Source: Mycobacterium sp. ITM-2016-00317 (GTDB taxonomy: Bacteria; Actinomycetota; Actinomycetes; Mycobacteriales; Mycobacteriaceae). Taken from it: a DNA stretch of 64,000 nucleotides. The notes beneath the pieces are model-generated. The model made no database searches and had not been told where the DNA came from. It worked only from the letters and a program-made list of their open reading frames with translations. Within the stretch, counting starts at the first letter, position 1; each line of letters opens with the position of its first letter. The stretch covers positions 62,001 through 126,000 of the forward strand of contig NZ_CP134399.1 in NCBI RefSeq assembly GCF_002968295.1, in the 5' to 3' direction. Both the position numbers and the translations under genes were made by a program. This document shows, piece by piece, positions 43,582-50,270 of the stretch.

Positions 43582-44598
43582 ATGTCCATGTCATCCCTGT
43601 CGAAGGCGGCAACCCTCGTCGCCACCGGCGCCTTGTTCGTCAGCCTGACCGCCTGCTCGCAGGACACCGGTGCCCAGGGCGGCGCCACCGAGACCGTTGC
43701 CGCCGACCAGCCGTTGCGGCTGGCGATGAACGTCTACTCGCGCACCCTGCCCTACTTCCAGGACATGATCCGCGGAGTCCAGGACCAGGCCGAGGAGGAC
43801 GGCCACACGACCGTCGACGTCACCTACGGCGAGACCAACCCTCAGCAGCAGTACGACCAACTCGAGAACGCCCTGAGCACCTCACCGAACGGCATGCTCA
43901 TCGTGCCCGTCGATCCGGGGGCTTTGCTGCCCGTCATTCAGCAGGCATCGACCAGCGGGGTACCGGTGGTCACCCTCGCCAACGACATCGACGCGGCCGG
44001 CCACCAGTCCCAACTGGCCCACGCCGGCCAGGAATACGTGGAGATCGGCCGCCGCAAGGCGCAGTACATCGTCGACGCGCTGGGCGGCCAAGGCACAGTT
44101 GGCTATGTCCACGGCATCCGCGGTCTGACGTTCAGCGAACTGCAGTCCAAGGGAGCGATGGAGGTGTTCGAAGCGAACCCTGGCATCACTGTCGTCGACG
44201 GACCCTATGCCGGCGAGTTCAGTTCGGACGCCGGCCTGACCGCCACCGAGAACGTCCTGACCGCCAATCCGAATCTCGACGCGCTGTACTACGACAACGA
44301 CGACATCGCGCTGGGCGGGATCATGGCGGTCCAGCAGCGTGGCCGGGCGATGGACGACATCGTGATCATCGGGACCGACGGCGGCGAGCCGGCACTGCAG
44401 GCCGTCGAGTCCGGGACACTGGACATGACGATCAGCCTTTGCGGCTACGCGACCGGGCGCGCCGGCGCGTCGGCGCTGATCGCCAATCTGCGTGACGGGT
44501 CGAAGCCCGAGAACAGGTTCATCGAGGTCGCGGGTCTCGAGATCACGCGCGACAACCTCACCGACGCACGCGCCAAGATGGCCAGCGGCGACTGCTGA
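43582..44598 (+). CDS. Ribose-type periplasmic-binding lipoprotein (RbsB-like)
   Basis: A 338-residue exported lipoprotein. The signal peptide ends at the lipobox SLTAC with Cys near residue 25, followed by an acidic/Gly spacer. The mature region (LRLAMNVYSRTLPYFQDMIRGVQDQAEEDG, LIVPVDPGALLPVIQQASTSGVPVVTLAND) is the type I periplasmic-binding fold. Sugar-binding proteins of this class usually carry aromatic and Asn/Arg ligand contacts, but some bind aromatic or autoinducer molecules; the island's Rieske oxygenase next door favours a non-sugar ligand. That is inference. Confidence 0.9.
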   Translation: MSMSSLSKAATLVATGALFVSLTACSQDTGAQGGATETVAADQPLRLAMNVYSRTLPYFQDMIRGVQDQAEEDGHTTVDVTYGETNPQQQYDQLENALSTSPNGMLIVPVDPGALLPVIQQASTSGVPVVTLANDIDAAGHQSQLAHAGQEYVEIGRRKAQYIVDALGGQGTVGYVHGIRGLTFSELQSKGAMEVFEANPGITVVDGPYAGEFSSDAGLTATENVLTANPNLDALYYDNDDIALGGIMAVQQRGRAMDDIVIIGTDGGEPALQAVESGTLDMTISLCGYATGRAGASALIANLRDGSKPENRFIEVAGLEITRDNLTDARAKMASGDC

Positions 44599-44620
44599 CC
44601 GGCAGCGCCGACGACCCGCC

Positions 44621-45928
44621 ATGACCTCACACTCGTCCGCCACCGGGAGTTTCACCCGGCTCGAGCGCTCGTCCGTCTTCTCCGAGCGCGTCTTCGCCGA
44701 CGAGATGGCGCACGTGTTCGCGAGCTCGTGGCTGTTCGTCGGCCACGAGAGCGAGATTTCAGCCCCCGGCGACTATGTGACCCGGCGCATGGGTGACGAC
44801 GAAGTCATCCTGTGCCGGGGCACCACCGGCGTGGTGAACGTACTCCTCAACGCCTGCGCCCACCGCGGAACCCAGCTCTGCCGCAGCGACAGCGGCAACG
44901 CCCCGCGGTTCACCTGCATGTACCACGGCTGGGTGTACGACATCGACGGAAAGCTCAGGGGCCTGCGCAACCGGCGGTTGTACCCGGCCGACGTCGACCG
45001 GGCGCAGCACGGGCTGAGCAGGGCGCGGGTGGCCACCTATCGTGGACTGGTGTTCGCCACCTGGGCTGCCGAGGCTGCGGAGTTCACCGACTGGCTCGGC
45101 GACATGTCCTTCTATCTCGACGCGCTGCTGGGCAAGGCGGTCAACGGCTGGGAGGTGATGGGCGCGCCCCTGCGGTGGCGGACCCGTTGCAACTGGAAGC
45201 TGTCGGTGGAGAACTTCGCCATGGACAGCCTGCATTTGGACACGTTGCACGCCAACCCGATCAAACTCGGTGTCTTCGGCGCCGGCGAACTCAAACCGAC
45301 GTCCTACACCGTGGTCGCCGACGGGGGACACGGCCTGGCGGCGACCAAACTACCGATCGCAGAAACGCAGCACTATCCGGGCTATCCCGACGAACTCCTG
45401 GCCCAGTTCCACGCGCACGGGACCCAGGCGCAGCGGTGGTTCGTCAGCAACAATGTTGTGTGCAAGGGCAATCTGTTCCCCAACTTCAGCTTCATCGAAC
45501 TCGTGCACGACACCACCGGCGACCCGGATGCGCCGCCCACCTCGGGATTCATGTTGCGCCAGGCGCACCCGCTGGGGCCCACCAGCTCCGAGATCTGGAT
45601 GTGGATCCTGGTGCCGCGGGACGCCTCCGAGCAGTGGAAACGGTGGTCGCAGGAGTCGTTGGTGCGTACGCTCGGAGTGAGTGGCACTTTTGAACCCGAC
45701 GATCTGGCCAACGGAGCGTCGGTGACGTCGGTCAACACCGGAACGCGCGCCGGTGCCAATGATTTCCTGTTCCTCGGCGGTGCGCACCTCGAATCCAGCG
45801 CGACCGTCGAAGGGCACCGCCTCCCGGGCCGGGTCTACGTGGCGCCGCTGAACACCGAGGTGCTCCAACGCGCGTTTCTCGCCGAGTGGGCCGCCCGGCT
45901 GGCTGACCACAAGGAGCAGGTCCAATGA
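44621..45928 (+). CDS. Rieske ring-hydroxylating oxygenase, alpha subunit
   Basis: A 435-residue catalytic subunit. The Rieske [2Fe-2S] ligands are in CAHRGTQLC (Cys-x-His) and FTCMYHGW (Cys-x2-His), 16 residues apart. The mononuclear iron site is seen in NFAMDSLHLDTLH (Asp-x2-His-x4-His) near residue 205. The enzyme inserts oxygen into an aromatic ring using electrons from a reductase and often a ferredoxin, neither of which is encoded in the island. The beta subunit follows with a four-base overlap. Substrate class cannot be set by eye. Confidence 0.92.
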   Translation: MTSHSSATGSFTRLERSSVFSERVFADEMAHVFASSWLFVGHESEISAPGDYVTRRMGDDEVILCRGTTGVVNVLLNACAHRGTQLCRSDSGNAPRFTCMYHGWVYDIDGKLRGLRNRRLYPADVDRAQHGLSRARVATYRGLVFATWAAEAAEFTDWLGDMSFYLDALLGKAVNGWEVMGAPLRWRTRCNWKLSVENFAMDSLHLDTLHANPIKLGVFGAGELKPTSYTVVADGGHGLAATKLPIAETQHYPGYPDELLAQFHAHGTQAQRWFVSNNVVCKGNLFPNFSFIELVHDTTGDPDAPPTSGFMLRQAHPLGPTSSEIWMWILVPRDASEQWKRWSQESLVRTLGVSGTFEPDDLANGASVTSVNTGTRAGANDFLFLGGAHLESSATVEGHRLPGRVYVAPLNTEVLQRAFLAEWAARLADHKEQVQ

Positions 45929-46452
45929 GTCCGACGGTGCCCGAAGTCGACACGGCGAACCAACTCGCCCGCATCGAGGCCGCCTATACCCGCGAAGCCG
46001 CCCAGCTCGACGCCCACGACATCGCCGGCTGGGCGCGGTGGCTGCATCCAGATTTCCGCTACGAAGTGCCGATCCCGGTAACCCGGGACGGGGCCCGCGA
46101 CCGCGACTACACTGATCGCGGCCTGTTCGCCGTGGAGACCAGGCACACCATCGACCTCTGGGTCAAGCGGGTCTCCGAGGACTTCATCGCCACCGCCTAC
46201 GCCGAGAACCTCCCAACGCGCACAAGGCATTTCGTGACCAACACCCGCATTCTCCGCAGCGCCGACACCGACCTGCTGGTGTCGGCCAACGTCCTGCTGA
46301 GCTGGAACCACCGAGGCGACCCCCCTACCTTCGCCACTGCCGAGCGGGTAGATACCCTCGTCGACGACGGTGTGGGCCTGATGCTGCGCAGTCGCCGGGT
46401 ACTGCTCGACTGCGACGTAGTGCATTTGCACCACCTGCGCGTCATTTTCTAG
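45925..46452 (+). CDS. Rieske oxygenase beta subunit (SnoaL-like)
   Basis: A 175-residue NTF2-fold subunit. YTREAAQLDAHDIAGWARWLHPDFRYEVPIPVTRDG near the N terminus is the characteristic block of ring-hydroxylating dioxygenase beta subunits, and FVTNTRILRSADTDLLVSANVLL the later strand. It is structural and forms the alpha3-beta3 hexamer. It starts in an ATGA overlap with the alpha gene. It ends the catabolic gene run. Confidence 0.9.
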   Translation: MSPTVPEVDTANQLARIEAAYTREAAQLDAHDIAGWARWLHPDFRYEVPIPVTRDGARDRDYTDRGLFAVETRHTIDLWVKRVSEDFIATAYAENLPTRTRHFVTNTRILRSADTDLLVSANVLLSWNHRGDPPTFATAERVDTLVDDGVGLMLRSRRVLLDCDVVHLHHLRVIF

Positions 46453-46473
46453 AGCAGCTTCCAGACCAAGGGC

Positions 46474-46592
46474 ATGGTCGACCCGGCACCTTCGTCGTCA
46501 GGTGGGGCCGCCGCGTACAGCCGGGGTTGCTCGAACGGGCGGACTGGCCACCCCGGGCCGGTTCTCCGCACAGACGGTGTTGCTCTCCATCG
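46474..46592 (-). pseudogene. Second epoxide hydrolase C-terminal remnant
   Basis: Reverse-strand codons give a diverged and frameshifted relative of the fragment at 36249-36374: ESNTVCAENRPG and, in another frame, RPFEQPRLYAAAP. The DNA aligns over about 90 bases with clear identity (for instance GGGGTTGCT and CAGACGGTGTTGCTC-like blocks). It sits just downstream of the Rieske beta gene, so the two fragments bracket the catabolic genes. Confidence 0.5.
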
Positions 46593-46680
46593 CTTGTGGA
46601 CGCCGGATTTGCACGCGCGTCCTCATCGGACGGCGAACGCCCGAAGATATGTGCGGCCCGCACACCAAGAGCCCACCGCG

Positions 46681-46723
46681 TTGACTCATCAAAAATGCGC
46701 GCGAAAGGGTGATTCGTTGCCTC
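46681..46723. repeat. IS left inverted repeat
   Basis: Outer end of the element; matches the inverse of 47952-47994 with a handful of mismatches and one single-base length difference. Confidence 0.78.
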
Positions 46724-46751
46724 GCTGAAAATGCGCGCGTAGGCCAAGTGG

Positions 46752-47984
46752 ATGGGGTTGACATTGGCTCAGCGCAGAGCAATCACCGAGACCACCGCGA
46801 CTCGCTACCAGGGGGCGAGTAAGCGCGATAAGGGTCTGATCCTCGATGAGTTGTGTGCCAACACCGGCTGGCATCGCAGCCATGCCCGTAAGGCCCTCAA
46901 AGCCGCACTGGCGCCCACCGTCATTACCCTGCGCGGTCCTCGACCGGTGCACTACGGAACCGAGGTCATCGCTGCGCTGACGGTCTGCTGGACGGTGTTG
47001 GGCATGCCCGCCGGCAAACGGCTGGCACCGATGCTCGCCGAGTTGGTGGCCGTCCTGCGTCACTTCCGGGAGCTGGTCATCAGCGACGAGACCGCGGCAC
47101 TGCTGGTGTCGATGTCGGCAGCCACCATCGATCGCCGCCTGGCCGATGAGCGGGCCAGATGCAAGATCAGGGGGCGCGTGGGCACCAAGCCGGGGTCACT
47201 GCTCAAAAGCCAGATCGCCGTGCGTACCTGGGCCCAATGGGATGACGTGGTGCCCGGCTTCGTCGAGATCGATACGGTATTCCACGACGGCGGCCTCCGC
47301 GGTGGGGGTCATGCCTTCACGCTGACGGTCACCGACATCGCCACCGGCTGGACCGAGAGCCGTTCAATGCCCGACAGGATGGCCAAACACATACTGGCTG
47401 CACTCAATCACGTCGCCGCGGCGATGCCGTTCCCCATTCTCGGCGTGGACTCCGACAACGGATCAGAGTTCATCAACGACGACCTGCTGGCATGGTGCCA
47501 AGACCGCCGCATCACGTTCACCCGGTCACGGCCGGGCAACAAGAACGACGGCTGTCACGTCGAGCAGAAGAACTGGGCGGTGGTCCGCACGGTGGTGGGC
47601 TACTACCGCTATGACACCGCGTCAGAGCTGTTGCTACTCAACGAGATCTGGCAGCTGCAGTCGAAGCTAACCAACTACTTCCACCCCCAACAAAAATTGA
47701 TCTCCAAAGTCCGCACAGGCGCCAAAGTGTCCAGGAAACACGACAAGGCCACCACCCCGTTTCACCGTGCGATCAACCACCCGAGCATGACCGTGGACCG
47801 CATCGTGGCACTCAAACGGACCTACTCGCTAATCAATCCGGCCGCTACCCGACGCCAGATCCAGGCGTTGACCACCCAGCTCTTTACTCTGGCCACCAGC
47901 AAAGCCCCAGGCAACGCACCCGCTCCAGTCACCAAGCGCGCACGCTCACGTGAGGCAACGAAGCACCCTTCGCGCGCATCTTGA
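46752..47984 (+). CDS. DDE (integrase-core) transposase
   Basis: A 410-residue transposase. The catalytic acids are visible: Asp in FVEIDTVFHDGG, Asp in GVDSDNGSEFINDDLL and Glu in GCHVEQKNWAVVR. The N-terminal region has an HTH-like segment (LILDELCANTGWHRSHARKAL). SRPGNKNDGCHVEQKN is characteristic of an integrase-core family found among unclassified IS groups such as IS1202-like elements; I am not sure of the family. The frame is intact and runs into the right inverted repeat, as is common. Confidence 0.85.
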   Translation: MGLTLAQRRAITETTATRYQGASKRDKGLILDELCANTGWHRSHARKALKAALAPTVITLRGPRPVHYGTEVIAALTVCWTVLGMPAGKRLAPMLAELVAVLRHFRELVISDETAALLVSMSAATIDRRLADERARCKIRGRVGTKPGSLLKSQIAVRTWAQWDDVVPGFVEIDTVFHDGGLRGGGHAFTLTVTDIATGWTESRSMPDRMAKHILAALNHVAAAMPFPILGVDSDNGSEFINDDLLAWCQDRRITFTRSRPGNKNDGCHVEQKNWAVVRTVVGYYRYDTASELLLLNEIWQLQSKLTNYFHPQQKLISKVRTGAKVSRKHDKATTPFHRAINHPSMTVDRIVALKRTYSLINPAATRRQIQALTTQLFTLATSKAPGNAPAPVTKRARSREATKHPSRAS

Positions 47985-47994
47985 CATGAGGCAA
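47952..47994. repeat. IS right inverted repeat
   Basis: Right end of the element, overlapping the last codons of the transposase. About 25 bases beyond it the decayed alcohol dehydrogenase fragment begins. Confidence 0.78.
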
Positions 47995-48019
47995 CTGGCC
48001 ACATGATGTCCGCTTGGCC

Positions 48020-48387
48020 TAACTGGACGACCTCGCCAACCGCCAACCGCCAACCGCCGAACGGTCGATGCCGTGCTGCACTGCGCAGGATCTTCGGAAT
48101 CCCTTGGGCTGGCCGCGTCGACCCTCGCGATCGAGGGCGCCCTCTCACAGGTGGGCCTCATGAGAACGACAGTGGAACTCCCACTGTTTCCCTTCGTCCG
48201 TGTCGAGCGGTCCTAGTTCGGGTCGTTGTGGGGAAACCGTGCCGATCTGCAGGAGACGCTCACTCGCACCGGCGAAGGGAAGACCAAACGCAATTTGGCG
48301 ACAACGAAGTTCGACGACGTAAACGACACTCTCGAAGCGCTGGTCCGCGGCGATATCGGCGGGGCGCGCGGTCGTCATGTTCGTTGA
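48020..48387 (+). pseudogene. Zinc alcohol dehydrogenase C-terminal fragment, second decayed copy
   Basis: It corresponds to the last 120 or so codons of the dehydrogenase remnant at 27.6-28.5 kb. Segments LGLAASTLAIEGALSQVGLM and GSLWGNRADLQETL, then ATTKFDDVNDTLEALVRGDI match it closely. Lesions here differ: a three-fold 7-base repeat disrupts the start, a TAG stop at 48214-48216 replaces a Tyr codon, and an extra base shifts the end. Conversely the first copy's shift near 27840 is absent here. So the copies decayed independently. The 5' part is cut off near the IS. Confidence 0.8.
48034..48054 (+). repeat. 7-base tandem repeat (three copies)
   Basis: CGCCAAC occurs three times in a row, followed by a near-copy CGCCGAAC. 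It lies inside the decayed dehydrogenase fragment and is absent from its relative at 27.9 kb, so it is a local slippage expansion. Confidence 0.75.
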
Positions 48388-48705
48388 TCCTGTTGTGCGG
48401 CGGGCTGAGTGATCGCAATTCTCACCGGCGATCGCCGGCAAAGCCGCGAAGCGCTGCTCCAAGCCGTGGCTAGTGGCGTAGCACCAGCCGTGGACGATCA
48501 GCCTTTCGGCAGCGCACTATCGGACAGTCGCGGGCTGCCCGGCGAGACTCGCCTTCGTCTCCACCCCGACCGGCTCCAGGACCGGATCGGCTCCCGTCGT
48601 GCTTGACCTGGCTCTCCTCATGCCGTTTCGTGCGTGAAAAGAGAGGACGACAGCTATTCCGGACAAGACCTCCTGCGTCCTGCGCCGAGGCAGAGCGCGA
48701 CCCGG
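48388..48705. other. Unassigned sequence at the right edge of the island
   Basis: About 320 bases between the dehydrogenase fragment and the right direct repeat. I find no recognisable gene; short frames on both strands have no familiar motif. It ends exactly at the repeat boundary (48705/48706). Confidence 0.5.
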
Positions 48706-49039
48706 GGCCACGTTCGCCGCGGCGGACACGGGCACGAAAAAACCGGCTCCCAGCGGGAGCCGGTTCATCGATACCTGGTGAAGAGAAACCAGGTAGGAGG
48801 GACGGTGCCGCCTGCGCCTCTCGGCGAGTGGTCGCTCGAAGCGACTTTCTTGTTTGGGGCCCGGGGCATGCCCGGCACCGTCGAATCATGTAACGGGCAC
48901 CGGTGCCGGAGTATTCCGGGGCCGAGTACTCACGCACTCTCGGCGTAATACACCCGGCGCTCGCCGACGCTGTAGCCGTTCTGCTCGGCCAGGGACTTGA
49001 GCTGGCGCAGTGCGAAGGTGCGGCCGCGCCCACCCTCGG
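48706..49039. repeat. Direct repeat, right copy (334 bp) flanking the catabolic island
   Basis: It holds a 76-base 3' stub of the carboxylase gene (ending in its stop at 48779-48781), the hairpins, and the 3' part of the intact whiB6. It is the same as 35849-36182 except for one base. To its left the carboxylase sequence stops abruptly. Confidence 0.93.
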
Positions 49040-49223
49040 GGACGTAGATCCCGGCCCACAGCCCCTCCGCCCGGGGCGACTCGCACGCCTCGCGCGCGCA
49101 CAGCCACCGCCGGGGGCAGGACCGGCAGATCGCCTTGGCCTCGTCGTCGGCGGTGGTGGTCCACCGCTCGGGGTCCCGCGTGCACTCGCCGACCGGGGTG
49201 TCGTCCCAGGACTTTGCATTCAT
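48930..49223 (-). CDS. whiB6: WhiB-family redox regulator WhiB6
   Basis: A 97-residue iron-sulfur transcription factor. The four cluster ligands are Cys in VGECTRDP and the CRSCPRRWLC group (Cys-x2-Cys-x5-Cys), followed by the turn GLWAGIYVPEGG. The C terminus (ALRQLKSLAEQNGY) is specific to WhiB6, which in M. tuberculosis and M. marinum controls ESX-1 gene expression in response to redox state. The position just upstream of the ESX-1 locus and opposite orientation agree with that. ATG 49223 with AGGAG nine bases upstream. The 3' part belongs to the direct repeat. Confidence 0.92.
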   Translation of the reverse strand: MNAKSWDDTPVGECTRDPERWTTTADDEAKAICRSCPRRWLCAREACESPRAEGLWAGIYVPEGGRGRTFALRQLKSLAEQNGYSVGERRVYYAESA

Positions 49224-49535
49224 CGTCGTACTCCTCTGCGCCTGGCGGCGGTCTCGCCGCGATGGAGCACAACGTAACCGACGAACCGTAGCAGTGCAAC
49301 GGTTAGCGCATCGGTTCCGCGTGCGGAGCATCCGCCAGTGGCTGGATAAGCGCGGTTAACCTGGAATTTTGGCGCATTCTGCCGCCGTGACAGCTGTATG
49401 ACATTCCGTTGCATTGATGCGGTATAGACCGTCGATCTGGGGTAGTTTGGACGGTGCCCGGCGCAGGCCGGGACAGTTGCTACATTGCTCGGTACGAATG
49501 CGCGCCGTGACCAGACAGCTGAGGAACCCCGGTTG
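49224..49535. promoter_or_regulatory. Divergent control region, whiB6 / HTH regulator
   Basis: A 312-base gene-free stretch containing both promoters. A 16-base hairpin (49457-49472) lies about 65 bases before the HTH regulator's start. In related mycobacteria the divergent regulator EspM binds this interval to repress whiB6, so its binding site is expected here. Confidence 0.6.
49457..49472. promoter_or_regulatory. Small dyad in the whiB6/HTH control region
   Basis: CCCGGC-GCAG-GCCGGG, a 6-base stem with 4-base loop. It could be an operator or an RNA hairpin in the leader of the HTH gene. Confidence 0.4.
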
Positions 49536-50270
49536 ATGACGAACGCCGAGTCGGTCGACGAGTCGGCCTGCGCGCCGGATCCCGGCATGGTCCGGGCGGG
49601 CGCCGCGGCGGCCGCCCGTCGGCGTGAACTCAACATCAGCCAGCGCAGCCTCGCCGCCGACGGGATCATCAACGCGGGCGCCCTGATCGCGTTCGAGAAG
49701 GGCCGGAGCTGGCCACGGGAGCGGACCAGGGCGCGGCTGGAAGAGATTCTGCAGTGGCCTCCCGGCACCATCGCCCGGATACGCAACGGGGATTCGGTCC
49801 GGCCGGACCCGTCGTCTGAGCCTCCCGCCGCCGGCAGTGACGAGGTGTCGCTGATCGCGCAGGCGGTGATCACCGCGGTGCATGCGTTCAGCGCCACGGT
49901 GGCCGCGCTCCCGCCGGTCGACGACAGCACCTTCGTCCCCCGGGTCAGCGCGATCCTGACGGACCTGCGCCAACTCGACGCCGTGGCCTCCCGCGCGGCA
50001 CGCATCGGCCGGGTGACCCCGGCACTGATCAAGGCGCTCAGCACCGTGCGCGGCCTCTACGACGACCTCATGCTGCGGGCGGCCCGGGCGCCCCAGGCCA
50101 CGATGGGGCAGCGACTCTACGCCGCGCGGCGCGCCGCCAACCTCACCATCGCCGAAATCGCCCAGGCCGCCGGCGTTTCCGAACGCAGCATCGAGCAGGC
50201 CGAGGCCGACGAGCCGCTGCCGGCCACCGAGCTCAGCGCGATAGAGCAGCTGGTCAGCCAGATCGCGTGA
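49536..50270 (+). CDS. Two-HTH transcriptional regulator divergent from whiB6 (EspM-like position)
   Basis: A 244-residue DNA-binding protein with a helix-turn-helix at each end: residues 17-60 (RRRELNISQRSLAADGIINAGALIAFEKGR) and about 185-225 (LYAARRAANLTIAEIAQAAGVSERSIEQAE). Between them is a helical region. Its place and direction, back to back with whiB6, are those of EspM (Rv3863 in M. tuberculosis), the regulator that links ESX-1 status to whiB6 transcription. The protein is shorter than Rv3863, so orthology is likely but not certain. ATG 49536 follows a GAGGAA site. Confidence 0.72.
   Translation: MTNAESVDESACAPDPGMVRAGAAAAARRRELNISQRSLAADGIINAGALIAFEKGRSWPRERTRARLEEILQWPPGTIARIRNGDSVRPDPSSEPPAAGSDEVSLIAQAVITAVHAFSATVAALPPVDDSTFVPRVSAILTDLRQLDAVASRAARIGRVTPALIKALSTVRGLYDDLMLRAARAPQATMGQRLYAARRAANLTIAEIAQAAGVSERSIEQAEADEPLPATELSAIEQLVSQIA

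Larger units (their letters stand above)
46681..47994 (+). mobile_element. Insertion sequence with imperfect ~43-bp terminal inverted repeats
   Basis: The left end (46681-46723) starts TTGACTCATC and contains ATGCGCGCGAA and TTCGTTGCCTC. The right end (47952-47994) is its imperfect inverse, reading outward TTGCCTCATGTCAAGATGCG and the same TTCGTTGCCTC. One transposase gene fills the element. I see no obvious target duplication outside either end, so one flank may have been deleted or rearranged. Confidence 0.8.

Noticed and set aside
43582..44598. Naming the ribose-type importer genes rbsB, rbsC and rbsA
   Set aside because: The family is clear but the gene context is aromatic catabolism, so a ribose function is not supported.
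46660..48015. Target-site duplication around the insertion sequence
   Set aside because: I compared the bases flanking 46681 and 47994 and found no matching run; the exact IS ends are also uncertain by a few bases.
36183..48705. Calling the island a conjugative or integrase-driven element
   Set aside because: No integrase, relaxase or replication gene is present; only an insertion-sequence transposase was found, and it lies inside the island rather than at its ends.
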